NCBI RefSeq assembly: GCF_014302995.1
Contig: NZ_CP060295.1
Coordinates: 1,674,001 to 1,738,000 of the forward strand
Origin: Variovorax sp. PAMC26660
GTDB lineage: Bacteria; Pseudomonadota; Gammaproteobacteria; Burkholderiales; Burkholderiaceae_C
Direction: 5' to 3'
DNA length: 64,000 nucleotides
The position numbers and the translations under genes are program-made. Of this stretch, positions 19,237 through 29,755 are shown piece after piece. Each line of letters opens with the position of its first letter. Position 1 is the first letter of the stretch. The notes below the pieces were generated by a model, which was not told where the DNA came from, did not search any database, and was given only the letters and a program-made list of their open reading frames with translations.

Positions 19237-19704
19237 TCACGCGCCAAAGGGAACCGCACAGCCCTTCGACAAAGAACAAAACTCCGAGACCTGCCAAGCA
19301 AACTCTTCCGCAAACGCGTCGGGGTCCGACAAGGCATAGGCGCCATACGCGTAGACCGTGGCGTACGCGGCGTACTCCGCCGCCTGAAGCGCATGCCCCG
19401 TCACCGCATGGAACACGGCATAGGTCGCGGAAACGGCCGCATGCGCCGACGCATCGATGGAGGCCGAGCCCGGGTGGCTGCGCGCGACAGTTGCCATTCG
19501 TTCCTGCACCCGCGCCAGCGCCTGTGCATCGCAGCGGCCTTCAAGGAAGGCGCCGAGCGTGTCCAGCGCATCGATGGCCTCCGGTGCTTCCAGCAGGTGC
19601 CGCACGCGCTGTACGCACGCAAAGCCGAAACGCAGGCGCAACGGCATCTGGCGCTCCGACTGGAGATCGACCTCCACGGCCAGCCGCTGCAGCTCTGCGT
19701 TCAT
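19237..19704 (-). CDS. Small Ala-rich helical protein, possibly immunity-protein-like
   Basis: A 155-residue soluble protein, nearly all helical and rich in Ala. It contains the pattern [31 protein letters not shown], then repeated helices full of Ala, His and Tyr ([36 protein letters not shown]). This resembles the 'putative immunity protein' type of bacterial helical repeat domain, but I recognise it only loosely. The ATG at 19704 overlaps the stop of the hydroxyacid dehydrogenase (ATGA), which sets the start and couples the two. No toxin is adjacent. Confidence 0.7.
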   Translation of the reverse strand: MNAELQRLAVEVDLQSERQMPLRLRFGFACVQRVRHLLEAPEAIDALDTLGAFLEGRCDAQALARVQERMATVARSHPGSASIDASAHAAVSATYAVFHAVTGHALQAAEYAAYATVYAYGAYALSDPDAFAEEFAWQVSEFCSLSKGCAVPFGA

Positions 19705-20699
19705 GACCCCGCGACGCTCCGCATGTGGCCCAGCACGTCCGGGTTGACCACGTTGGTCGGGTGACCTTCGGCGAAGGCCGTGATCTGCTCGAAGACATCG
19801 GAGAACTGCAGGTCGTATTCCTCGCGCGTCACGTAGCCGATGTGGGGCGTGCACACCACGTTGGGCAGGGAGATCAACGGATCGGCTGGATCGGTGAGGG
19901 GTTCCGTTTCGTAGACGTCCACCGCCGCCATCGCCGGACGCCCCGCCTGGAGGGCTTGGACCAGCGCACCGGGTTCGACCAGCCCTGCGCGGCTTGTGTT
20001 CACAAGGATCGCGCTGGGCTTCATCAGTGCGAGGTCTTCGCGTCGCACGATGCCCCGAGTGCCGGGCACCAACCGCATGTGCAGCGAGATGGCATCGCAT
20101 TCCCGAAAGAAGGCGTCACGGTCCGGCGCCGGCTGCCGTCCATCCGCAAGGGCACGCTGCAGCGAATCCGGCCGCGCCCACACCAGCACCTTCATGCTGA
20201 AGGCTTCAGCGTAACCCGCCACGGTGGCGCCGATGCGGCCGTAGCCATAGATACCCAGCGTCTTGCCACGAAGCGTGGAGCCCACGCCGGCCTGCCAGTC
20301 GCCCCGCTGCAGCGACGCCATCTGCTGGGGAAGCTGCCGGGCCGCGCACAGCAGCAAGGCCCAGGTCAGCTCGGCCGCCGCATACGACGGGGTGCCCGGA
20401 TGCAGGTCCGACGACACCACGATGCCGAGCCGCGTGCAGGCCTCGATGTCGATGTGCGGGTACACGCTGCGCTGGCTGATCAGCCGCAGCCGGGGCAGGC
20501 GCTCCAGCAATGCAGCCCTGAGCGCGGTGCGCTCGCGGATCAGCACCACCGCGTCGGCATCGGCGAGCCTGCGCGCGAGCACATCAAGACCATCGACATG
20601 GTCGTTCCAGACCGCGACCTGGTGACCATCCAGCTTGCGAAAGCAAGGCAGGGTGCGCAAGGTGTCAAAGTAGTCGTCCAGTACCGCGATGTTCATCAT
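19701..20699 (-). CDS. D-2-hydroxyacid dehydrogenase family protein
   Basis: A 332-residue NAD-dependent dehydrogenase. It opens with [17 protein letters not shown], typical of a subgroup often called D-2-hydroxyacid dehydrogenase-like. The Rossmann motif is [20 protein letters not shown]; catalytic-type elements are [15 protein letters not shown] (Arg) , DVYETEPL (Glu) and CTPHIGYVT (His). Substrate unknown. Two adjacent ATGs are possible at the start. The region 20700-20809 upstream is non-coding. The downstream gene overlaps it by 4 bp. Confidence 0.88.
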   Translation of the reverse strand: MMNIAVLDDYFDTLRTLPCFRKLDGHQVAVWNDHVDGLDVLARRLADADAVVLIRERTALRAALLERLPRLRLISQRSVYPHIDIEACTRLGIVVSSDLHPGTPSYAAAELTWALLLCAARQLPQQMASLQRGDWQAGVGSTLRGKTLGIYGYGRIGATVAGYAEAFSMKVLVWARPDSLQRALADGRQPAPDRDAFFRECDAISLHMRLVPGTRGIVRREDLALMKPSAILVNTSRAGLVEPGALVQALQAGRPAMAAVDVYETEPLTDPADPLISLPNVVCTPHIGYVTREEYDLQFSDVFEQITAFAEGHPTNVVNPDVLGHMRSVAGS

Positions 20700-20809
20700 G
20701 AACGCGGATTCTGGACGCGACAGGCGCCCGTGAGAAATGAATTTATCTGAGCAATTGCGTCCAGATTTTCATGAAAGCAGCAGGCGCTGCGACGCGCGAT
20801 GTGCGTGCG

Positions 20810-21136
20810 TCAGGCTGGCTGCGAGATCGACGCCAGCGCGTCCGCAATGGACTGGCTGTCTTCGGGACGCACCAGCTTCGCGACCTGCTGGCCGTCGCGC
20901 ATGAACACCAGCGTGGGCCACAGCCGCACGTTGAACGAACGGCCCAGCGGGCGCCCGCTGCCGTCTTCGACCTTGATGCGTGGAATGTCCGGGTACTTGG
21001 CAAAGGCCTCGGCAATGTTCGGCTGCGCGGCCTTGCAGATGCCGCACCAGTTGGTGCCGAACTCCACGACGGCAGGGCCCTTGAGGGCGTCGATCTCCGT
21101 GCGGTCGGGTTGCTCGGTCTTGTACTCGGATGTCAT
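20810..21136 (-). CDS. Thioredoxin-family protein
   Basis: A 108-residue cytoplasmic thioredoxin fold with the redox pair Cys31-Gly-Ile-Cys34 (TNWCGICKAAQP) and the cis-Pro loop VRLWPTLVFM. The active site differs from classic CGPC, so its redox potential and partners may differ from those of TrxA. The ATG at 21136 has AGGAG 8 bases upstream, which decides against a longer frame. It lies 65 bp after the HAD phosphatase gene on the same strand. Confidence 0.9.
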   Translation of the reverse strand: MTSEYKTEQPDRTEIDALKGPAVVEFGTNWCGICKAAQPNIAEAFAKYPDIPRIKVEDGSGRPLGRSFNVRLWPTLVFMRDGQQVAKLVRPEDSQSIADALASISQPA

Positions 21137-21201
21137 GGGGCTGGCTCCTGTTTCGGGTCTGTCGTCGACGCGGCCGTCGGTCGCGTCATTGCACCAGAAA
21201 C

Positions 21202-21894
21202 TCAGGCTGCCTGCAGCCGGTAGGCCGATAGCAGCGCGGGCAATTCGGCCATGTCGCTGAACACCTTCACCGCGCCCACGCTCAGCAGTGGCCCGGGGCC
21301 GCTGTGGCCGGATTCGCCGGTGCTGTAGCCGAACACCGTGGCGCCCGCAGCCACGCCCGCCATCGTGCCGGTGACCGTGTCTTCGACGATGGCGCAACGG
21401 CGCGGGTCGACGCCGAGGGCTTCGGCGGCGGCCAGGTACACGTCGGGATGCGGCTTGGAGTGAGGCATTTCGTGCCCGCTGAAAATGCGCCCCTGGAAGC
21501 AGTCGAGCAGCCCGACCTTGGCCAGTTGCAGCTCGACCTTGTGGCGGTCGGCGCCCGAAGCGCAGGCGATGCGCCCCTTGAGCCTGGTGTGGATTTCACG
21601 AATGGCGGCAGGCGCATTGGGAATCGCGACCAGGTCGCGCTCCAGGGCTTCGTTGCGGCGAGCCCGGAACGCCTTGAGCCATTCCGGCGTGATCGCGAAA
21701 CCGGTCTTCGATTCGATGAGCGCGGCCTCGTCCTTCACGGCCTTGCCGGTGAAGGTGTTCATCGACTCTTCGGTCGTGATGTGCCAGCCCAGCTCGCCCA
21801 GCATTTCGGCAAGGACGCGGTTGGTGATGGGCTCGGAATCCACGAGGACGCCGTCGCAGTCGAACAGGACTGCGGCAAAAGGAAATGGAGTCAT
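21202..21894 (-). CDS. HAD-superfamily phosphatase (phosphoglycolate phosphatase/beta-PGM-like)
   Basis: A 230-residue HAD hydrolase with a helical cap. Motif I is VLFDCDGVLVDSEP (Asp12 nucleophile, Asp14), motif II ACASGAD, motif III Lys in HSKPHPDVYL, motif IV AIVEDTVTG. These fit subfamily IA phosphosugar phosphatases or beta-phosphoglucomutase-like enzymes. The substrate is not predictable. The start at 21894 is taken because the frame upstream lacks family sequence. It lies 68 bp downstream of thiC on the same strand. Confidence 0.9.
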   Translation of the reverse strand: MTPFPFAAVLFDCDGVLVDSEPITNRVLAEMLGELGWHITTEESMNTFTGKAVKDEAALIESKTGFAITPEWLKAFRARRNEALERDLVAIPNAPAAIREIHTRLKGRIACASGADRHKVELQLAKVGLLDCFQGRIFSGHEMPHSKPHPDVYLAAAEALGVDPRRCAIVEDTVTGTMAGVAAGATVFGYSTGESGHSGPGPLLSVGAVKVFSDMAELPALLSAYRLQAA

Positions 21895-21961
21895 TGCACT
21901 GGGGAGGTTCGGGGGAGTGGCCCCATGGTAGCAATGACCCCGGCGCCGCCAGGGCGCCCGC

Positions 21962-23952
<1,991 letters not shown>

Positions 23953-24044
23953 AGCTCTTCTTACGCCGGTATGACCCGGATCAAGTTCGCGGGTCGGCTG
24001 CTTTGCCATCTCAGCACACCACTTGTGTGCACCCCGGAGCGAGG
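23953..24044 (-). ncRNA. TPP (THI-box) riboswitch aptamer
   Basis: On the minus strand the RNA reads GGGGTGC, then CTGAGATGGC, ACCCGCGAACTTGATC, CGGGTCATACCGGCGTAAG. These are the conserved cores of the thiamine pyrophosphate riboswitch (the CUGAGA pyrimidine-sensing region and the GAACYUGAUC...ACCAGCGUA region). It lies upstream of thiC on the same strand, the commonest location. Confidence 0.95.
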
Positions 24045-24072
24045 CCGATTGTGCGAGCCTCGGCCCGGTGCG

Positions 24073-24507
24073 TCAACCCAGGGGCTGCTGCAGGTCGCCT
24101 TCGAGGTAGTACCAGCGCTCGTCTTCCCGTACGAAACGGCTGCGCTCGTGCAGGCGCGTGGCGGCGCCCGTGGCCGCGCTGCGCTGGCGCGCAACGAACT
24201 CGACCTCGGCATGGTCCGCGTCCAGCACGGAGCGCGAACGGATGTCCAGCCCCAGCCATTTGACGCCCGGCTCGAACTCGATCGAGGCCGGCCGTTTCGA
24301 CGCATGCCAGCTGGCGAGCAGGTATTCGGCCCGCTCCAGCACGAAGGCCGAATAGCGCGAACGCATCAGCGATTCGGCGTCGGGGGCGGGTGTGTTCTCG
24401 AAATCGTCGAGGTAGCGGCCACAGCACAAGGCGTAGCCGATGGGCTTGTCGCGGCGGTCGGTGCGACCGCAGGGGCAAGGTCCGGTGGTGGGATCGATGG
24501 CGCTCAT
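24073..24507 (-). CDS. YchJ-family protein (UPF0225)
   Basis: A 144-residue protein with an N-terminal SEC-C-like metal motif (PCPCGR, then ALCCGRYL; Cys11 and Cys13 visible) and an NTF2-like domain with MRSRYSAFVLERAEYLLASWH and ERWYYLEGD. This matches the YchJ family of unknown function. The ATG at 24507 fits the family N-terminus; a longer frame reads into the hairpin region. It ends just upstream of the thiC riboswitch. Confidence 0.9.
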   Translation of the reverse strand: MSAIDPTTGPCPCGRTDRRDKPIGYALCCGRYLDDFENTPAPDAESLMRSRYSAFVLERAEYLLASWHASKRPASIEFEPGVKWLGLDIRSRSVLDADHAEVEFVARQRSAATGAATRLHERSRFVREDERWYYLEGDLQQPLG

Positions 24508-24524
24508 GAAGACCGCTATTGGAA

Positions 24525-24542
24525 CACCTCGCGGGCGAGGTG
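24525..24542. repeat. 8-bp perfect inverted repeat upstream of ychJ-like gene
   Basis: CACCTCGC and GCGAGGTG face each other across GG, 18 bp upstream of the ychJ-like start. It lies beside the larger 19-bp inverted repeat at 24565-24611, so the whole gap between the kinase gene and ychJ is structured. Confidence 0.6.
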
Positions 24543-24564
24543 CCGATGGGGCAAGCCCGGAGCC

Positions 24565-24611
24565 AGGGTGAATCGACATTCAAACGGGGCCGTTGAATGT
24601 CGATTCACCCT
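24565..24611. repeat. 19-bp perfect inverted repeat at the kinase gene's 3' end
   Basis: AGGGTGAATCGACATTCAA at 24565-24583 is exactly complementary to 24593-24611, with a 9-base loop. The distal arm includes bases of the TAG stop of the hybrid kinase. No T-run follows on either strand, so it is not a textbook intrinsic terminator. It could be a transcript-stabilising hairpin or a protein site. Confidence 0.75.
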
Positions 24612-26496
24612 AGGCCCGACGGCTGCCAGCGATGGCTTCCTGCAGGGCCTGTGCCTGCGCAGGCTTGTAGATCAGCGCATAGCCCGCGCGCTCGACTTCG
24701 GCCCGCGTTGCATGGGCGGTTTCACCCGTGAGAATGACCACGCTGCGCACCTTGCCGACCGCCTGCAGGGCCTGCGCGGCGGCCAGCCCCGAGAGGCCGC
24801 TGCCCAGTCGCAGGTCGCTCAGCATCAGGTCGAACACACCGCCGTGCTGCAGGGCCTCGCGCGGGTTGGAAGCCAGCGCCACTTCGTGGCCCCAGCCGCA
24901 CAGCAGCGAGCGCATCGCCTCGCGCACGGGCTGCTCGTCGTCGAGCACCAGGATGCGAACGGGCGACAGGTCCGCCCCGGGCTCGGCCGGCGCATCGGCC
25001 ACGGCGACGTCGGCATCCACGGGCGACGCCACCGCTTCTTCAAGCTCCAGCGAAAAGGTGCTGCCACGGCCCGGCGCGGTGCGCACCTCGATGCGCGAGC
25101 CCATGACCTGCGCCATGCTCGCCACCAGCGACAAGCCCAGCCCGAGGCCGCGGCTGCGGTCGCGCCCCGGGTTGTCGACCTGGAAGAACTCCTCGAACAC
25201 CTGCTCCTGGTGCTGCGCCTCGATGCCCAGGCCCGAGTCGCGCACCTCGATGCGCCAGGCAGGCACGCCATTGCGCGGATGCTGCAGCCGCCGTGCGAAC
25301 ACGAAGACCGTGCCGCTCGGCGTGTACTTGATGGCGTTGTCGATCAGGTTGCCCAGCACCCGCGCAAGCATGCGCGCATCGGCCCGTACCACGGCCTCGG
25401 TCGGGCGCACGCGCAGTGCCAGCCCCTTGGCGTCTGCCAGGGCCCCGAAACGCCCGTGCAGCGACTCGAAGACCGTGTCCAGGTACAAGGGCTCCAGCCG
25501 CACCGGCGCAACGCCGCCGTCGAGCTGCGCGATGTCGAGCAGCGCGTCGATGGAACCACGCAGCGCATCGACGCTGTCGCGCATGAAACGCAGGTTGTCG
25601 GCACTGGGCGCGGTGCGGGTGTTGAGGGCGTCCACAAAGATCGCCAGCGCATGCATGGGCTGGCGCAGGTCATGGTTGGCGGCCGCGAAGATGCGCGCGC
25701 GCTGCGCCGCCAGGTGCGCGACGTGGTCGAGCTGGCGCGCCAGCGCATCGGCCAGCCGCGCCTTCTCGAAGCCAGCCTCGATGGCGCCCACGATCAGCCG
25801 GTTCTGCTTGCGCGCGTAGTAGAGCGCGGCAAACATCTGCGAGACCACCAGGCAGCCCATGATGAGCTGCACGCTGCCCGGCTCGACCACCAGCCGCAGC
25901 GCCATGCCCATGAACATCGGCACGCTGAAGCACACGGCCGCCAGCCACCACTGCGCCAGCGCCGCAATGACGACGCCGGAAACGCCGCTGATGAAAAAGT
26001 ACATCAGCAGGATCAGCGCGAGGTTGTCGTGCGGAAAGAACAGCCACGGCGCCAGTGCCCAGATCAGCCCCGGCACCAGCATGCGCAGCTCCAGCCGCCG
26101 GCGCGTCTGCACGGCCGTGGCAACCTCGATGCTGGCCGGGTCGAAGCGGCGCAGGTGGCGGTGCCGCTGCCACTGTGAGGTGTGCACGAGCACGCCCCAG
26201 ACCAGCGCGCCCGGGTCGCCGGTGAGTACGAGAAAAGTAATCCAGAAGATCGCGGCGACCGTGGCCGCCATCAGCGGCGTGTCGAAGGTATCGATCACGA
26301 AGGCCCGCGCAAGGCTCTGGTCGACCAGCGGATTCGCATTGGGCGACTCGACCCAGTAGTCGCGTATGCGCCGCAGGACCACTCCCAGGAAGGGCTTGCG
26401 GACGGGGCTGGAAGGGGATGAGGGCATGAGCAGAAGCCGGCCCATGATTTTGCGCGTATTGCATGACGCCGGGGTACCCACCCGGACATCCACCAT
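24610..26496 (-). CDS. Hybrid sensor histidine kinase/response regulator
   Basis: About 628 residues. The N-terminal third has five or six membrane segments (ATVAAIFWITFLVL, LVPGLIWALAPWLFF, ALILLMYFFISGVSGVVIAALAQWWLAAVCFSVPMFMGMAL) with no obvious sensor domain. Then follow the H-box NHDLRQPMHAL, N-box LGNLIDNAIKYTP, G-boxes VRDSGLGI and GLGLGLSL, and a C-terminal receiver with VLDDEQPV, phospho-accepting Asp in LMLSDLRLG and Lys in IYKPAQ. It is divergent from a LuxR-type gene, its likely partner. The start is uncertain: ATGs at 26496, 26445 and 26427 all lack a strong SD. Confidence 0.92.
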   Translation of the reverse strand: MVDVRVGTPASCNTRKIMGRLLLMPSSPSSPVRKPFLGVVLRRIRDYWVESPNANPLVDQSLARAFVIDTFDTPLMAATVAAIFWITFLVLTGDPGALVWGVLVHTSQWQRHRHLRRFDPASIEVATAVQTRRRLELRMLVPGLIWALAPWLFFPHDNLALILLMYFFISGVSGVVIAALAQWWLAAVCFSVPMFMGMALRLVVEPGSVQLIMGCLVVSQMFAALYYARKQNRLIVGAIEAGFEKARLADALARQLDHVAHLAAQRARIFAAANHDLRQPMHALAIFVDALNTRTAPSADNLRFMRDSVDALRGSIDALLDIAQLDGGVAPVRLEPLYLDTVFESLHGRFGALADAKGLALRVRPTEAVVRADARMLARVLGNLIDNAIKYTPSGTVFVFARRLQHPRNGVPAWRIEVRDSGLGIEAQHQEQVFEEFFQVDNPGRDRSRGLGLGLSLVASMAQVMGSRIEVRTAPGRGSTFSLELEEAVASPVDADVAVADAPAEPGADLSPVRILVLDDEQPVREAMRSLLCGWGHEVALASNPREALQHGGVFDLMLSDLRLGSGLSGLAAAQALQAVGKVRSVVILTGETAHATRAEVERAGYALIYKPAQAQALQEAIAGSRRA

Positions 26497-26509
26497 TGGC
26501 GCGGCGCTT

Positions 26510-26522
26510 GCTAAACGTTAGC
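26510..26522. promoter_or_regulatory. Short palindrome between kinase and LuxR-type genes
   Basis: GCTAA and TTAGC face each other across ACG in the 58-bp divergent region. It is AT-richer than its surroundings and could be a regulator site or overlap the promoters. Too short to be sure. Confidence 0.35.
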
Positions 26523-26554
26523 CTTACTCCGGCACATGAAAGAGCGAGGCGGCG

Positions 26555-27307
26555 ATGTACCTGACAGGCTCTGAACAGCACGCGCTGCGTGGCGTTTTCA
26601 CGCTGCTGGCGCAAGACCGCGACGAACGCGAGACCCGCGAGCGCCTGGGCTGGGCGCTGCTCGACCTGCTGCATGCGGACCAGTTCGCCTCCTTCGTGTG
26701 GGATGCGGACAGCGGCAGCTTCGGCGCGCGCGTGGCGCTCAACATGGACCCCGCCAACCTCGATCGCTATGCGCAGTGGCACCAGCACCATGACCCGATC
26801 ACCTTCGTGCTGCAGTCGCACCGCCGCGCCACGCGCGTGACCGACGTGATGCCGCAGCGCGCGTTGATGCGCACCGCGTTCTTCACCGACTTTCTCTCGC
26901 GCGACGGACTGCACTGGGGCATGAACCTGCATGCCTTCGAGGGCGAACGGGCACTGGGCGACCTGCGCATCTGGCGCCGCAAGGGACGCGGCGATTTCGG
27001 CGATCACGAGAAGGCGCTGCTCGACCTGATCGAGCCGGCCTTCGCGGGCGCGCTGCAACGTGCGCAGCGCACGGCGGCTCTTGCGCTGCCCTCCCCTCGC
27101 GATGGGCGCGAAGCCGCCTGGACCTTGCTGAGCGCACGCGAACAAGAGGTCGCCTGTTGCGTGCGCGAAGGGCTGACCGACAAGGAGATCGCGCGGCGCA
27201 TGGCGGTGGGCGTGCCCACGGTGCGCACCTACCTGCGGCGCATCTTCGACAAGCTGGGCATCGAGCGCCGCTCGGCGCTGGCGGGCTGGGGCACGCCAGC
27301 GCGCTGA
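26555..27307 (+). CDS. LuxR-type transcriptional regulator
   Basis: A 250-residue regulator. The C-terminal 65 residues are a LuxR helix-turn-helix (LLSAREQEVACCVREGLTDKEIARRMAVGVPTVRTYLRRIFDKLGIERR). The N-terminal part is a GAF-like or PAS-like ligand domain without a receiver Asp, so it is not phosphorylated in the classic way. The start at 26555 follows a purine-rich stretch. It is divergent from the hybrid kinase, which hints at a shared sensing circuit, but direct phosphotransfer to it is unlikely. Confidence 0.88.
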   Translation: MYLTGSEQHALRGVFTLLAQDRDERETRERLGWALLDLLHADQFASFVWDADSGSFGARVALNMDPANLDRYAQWHQHHDPITFVLQSHRRATRVTDVMPQRALMRTAFFTDFLSRDGLHWGMNLHAFEGERALGDLRIWRRKGRGDFGDHEKALLDLIEPAFAGALQRAQRTAALALPSPRDGREAAWTLLSAREQEVACCVREGLTDKEIARRMAVGVPTVRTYLRRIFDKLGIERRSALAGWGTPAR

Positions 27308-27311
27308 CCCA

Positions 27312-28832
27312 TCACTTCGGCGCAGGCAGGCGGCCGAGCACGCCTTCGATGGCCAGGCCCACGGCCAGCAGTTGGCGGTCGCTGCCTGCAGGACCGTCCA
27401 GCTCCAGCCCCACCGGCAGGCCGCTGGTCGCGCCCAGGCCCGAAGGCAACTGCACGCCGGGAATGCCGGCATTGCTGCCCGGGTCGGTGTTCTGGATCAG
27501 CGCACCGAAGTTCTCGGGGCTGCTGGCTTCGGGTGCGGCCGCCAACGCCACACGCGGCACTGTGGGGAACACCAGTGCGTCGAGCCTGTTCTTCGCGAAG
27601 GTGTCGCGGTAGAGCTTCTGCAACGCAGGCCGGGCAACGCGCATGGCGTTGTCGTAGACCGGCTTTGCATCGACCACGCCATTCGGTGCCGGCAGCTTGC
27701 GCGGGATCACGAAGGCGTCGAAGGTGCCCTTGACGTCGGGGCTGGCGATGCCGGCCGCGAGCTGTGCGATGTCGATGCCGGTGCGGTACTTCGCAAGGTA
27801 GGCCGCCATGTCGTCGTGCGCCTCGTAGAGCGCGAGCGGAAAGCCGATGGCACCGTTCAGTTCCATCAGCTTCGGCATCTCCACATCCACCAGCGTGACG
27901 CCGGCCGCGCGCAGCTTGGCCAGTGCGGCATCGGTGGTGGCGCGCGTGTCCGCATCGAGGTTCGCGTAGAAGGCTGGCACCACGCCGAGCCGCACGCGCT
28001 TCAGGTCGGCGGGCTTGAGCGGCACGCCACCGGCGATCACGCGGTCGAGCAGCGCGACATCGGCCACCGACTGCGCCATCGGCCCTGCCGTGTCGCGCGT
28101 GTGCGAGATCGGTGCGATGCCCTGCTGCGAATAACGCCCCATGGTGGGCCGCAGCGACGCGCAGCCGTTGAAGGCGCAAGGAATGCGCACCGACCCGCCG
28201 GTGTCGGTGCCCAGCGCAGCCGGTGCCATGCGCGCACCGAGCGCAGCGCCGTTGCCCGACGACGAACCGCCTGCGATGCGGCTCGCGTCATAGGCATTGC
28301 GCACGCCCACCTCGGGCCCGGTCTGGAACGCCGGGTTGTAGCCGGTCACGCCGAAGGCCAGCTCGTGCATGTTCGACTTGCCGAGCACGACCGCACCGGC
28401 CGCACGCAGCCTGGCGACCACCGGCGCATCGGTGTCGGGCACGAAGCCCTTGAGCGCGGGCGTGCCGGCCGTCGCGGGCAGGCCCTTGACCTGGATGTTG
28501 TCCTTGATGAGCACCGGCAGCCCCGCAAGCGGCGTGCAGGCACCACCGCGCTTGCGCTGCGCATCGGCCGCACGCGCCGCCTTCAGCGCACCCGCTTCGT
28601 CGAGCGTGATGAGGGCGTTGAGGTTGGCCTTGGCTTTGGCCTGCGCGATGTAGGCGGTCACCAGTTGCTCGCTGGTCAGCGTGCCCGCGCAAAGCTGCTG
28701 CACGGCCTGGCTCGCGGTCAACGTGGCGATGTCGGGTGCGGCGGGCTGCGCTTGTGCCGGCAGGCCGAGCACCGCGGCAAATGGCAGTGCCGTCAACCGT
28801 GCGGCGCGAGAGATGAATCTGGAAACGGTCAT
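27312..28832 (-). CDS. Exported amidase (amidase-signature family)
   Basis: A 506-residue amidase with an N-terminal signal peptide (hydrophobic LTALPFAAVLGL, cleavage near AQA at residue 28). The Ser-cisSer-Lys triad is visible: Lys110 in PVLIKDN, the GGSSSGN segment at 188-194, and nucleophile Ser214 in GTDTGGSVRIP. It hydrolyses amides in the periplasm; substrate unknown. The start at 28832 gives a clean signal peptide. It ends convergently with the LuxR-type gene, 4 bp apart. Confidence 0.92.
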   Translation of the reverse strand: MTVSRFISRAARLTALPFAAVLGLPAQAQPAAPDIATLTASQAVQQLCAGTLTSEQLVTAYIAQAKAKANLNALITLDEAGALKAARAADAQRKRGGACTPLAGLPVLIKDNIQVKGLPATAGTPALKGFVPDTDAPVVARLRAAGAVVLGKSNMHELAFGVTGYNPAFQTGPEVGVRNAYDASRIAGGSSSGNGAALGARMAPAALGTDTGGSVRIPCAFNGCASLRPTMGRYSQQGIAPISHTRDTAGPMAQSVADVALLDRVIAGGVPLKPADLKRVRLGVVPAFYANLDADTRATTDAALAKLRAAGVTLVDVEMPKLMELNGAIGFPLALYEAHDDMAAYLAKYRTGIDIAQLAAGIASPDVKGTFDAFVIPRKLPAPNGVVDAKPVYDNAMRVARPALQKLYRDTFAKNRLDALVFPTVPRVALAAAPEASSPENFGALIQNTDPGSNAGIPGVQLPSGLGATSGLPVGLELDGPAGSDRQLLAVGLAIEGVLGRLPAPK

Positions 28833-28921
28833 GGCAATGGCCTCGATGAATGAGGCGGCCATCGTGCGCCCGCACAACCGGCTTGTCTGTCATCGAAACC
28901 GATGACAGGAAGGCGCGTCGG

Positions 28922-29755
28922 CTACTGGAACATCACCCACTCGGGCCGCATGTTGAAGCGCACCGGGAGGATGCTCACGCCGAGCCCGCTGGTGACATAC
29001 ATGCGCTTGTTCTTGTGCGCGATCCACCCGTAGGCCCATTCGCGCGGCGCCGCACCGGGCACAACCAGCGCGCCATGGCCGGGCACGCGGATCTGCCCGC
29101 CGTGCGTATGCGAGGCCACCACCAGCCCCTGCGTACGCGGCATGGTCGCGAAGCTGAAGGGGTCATGCATCATGACCAGCGTCGGGGCGCCGGCCGGCAC
29201 GCCTGCCAAAGCCCTGTCTGGTTGCGAATGGCCGGTGGAGTGGTCTCCGATGCCGACCACCCAGACCTCATGACCGGGCAGGCGCACCGAGGCGTTCTCC
29301 AGCACGTGGATGCCCTGCGCGGACAGGGCCTCGGTCGTGCGCTTGCCGTCATGCCACCAGTCGTGATTGCCCAGCACGGCGTACACGCCTTGTGGTGCCT
29401 TGAGGCGACCGAACACGGCGGCCATCTCTTCGATGGACAGCGCCTCGTCGTCGCCCGAACCCGCGAGGAAGTCGCCGGGCAGAAGGATCACATCGGGCTG
29501 CGCAGCATTGATCTTCTCGACGATCTGCGCGGCCCGTTCGACGCTGGTGATGCGCCACGCCGACCGCGTGGTGAGATGCCAGTCACCCGCGACCGCGACT
29601 TTCAGGCCCGCGGGCGCGGTCCACGCAGTCGAACTCAACGGCTCGACGCGCGCCGCGACCCAGCGCGGCTCGATGACGAAGCCCCAGCCAGCCAGCGCCG
29701 CCAGCACAAGTGCCGCGCCGATCCGAACCCAGGGACGTCCGACGCGCCCGCTCAC
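28922..29755 (-). CDS. Metallophosphoesterase, membrane-anchored (YkuE-like)
   Basis: A 277-residue calcineurin-like phosphoesterase with an N-terminal membrane anchor (IGAALVLAALAGWGFVI). Metal-binding motifs are in order: AVAGDWHL, LLPGDF, LGNHDWWHDG, MMHDPF and ASHTHGGQIR. This pattern fits YkuE-type phosphoesterases on the outer face of the membrane. Its ATG overlaps the stop of the acyl-CoA dehydrogenase gene (ATGA). Confidence 0.9.
   Translation of the reverse strand: MSGRVGRPWVRIGAALVLAALAGWGFVIEPRWVAARVEPLSSTAWTAPAGLKVAVAGDWHLTTRSAWRITSVERAAQIVEKINAAQPDVILLPGDFLAGSGDDEALSIEEMAAVFGRLKAPQGVYAVLGNHDWWHDGKRTTEALSAQGIHVLENASVRLPGHEVWVVGIGDHSTGHSQPDRALAGVPAGAPTLVMMHDPFSFATMPRTQGLVVASHTHGGQIRVPGHGALVVPGAAPREWAYGWIAHKNKRMYVTSGLGVSILPVRFNMRPEWVMFQ

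Noticed and set aside
21942..21958. GGCGCC/GGCGCC hairpin after the thiC stop
   Set aside because: A 6-bp stem with loop GCCAG is present, but no T-run follows and such hairpins are common by chance in this GC-rich DNA, so no terminator is called.
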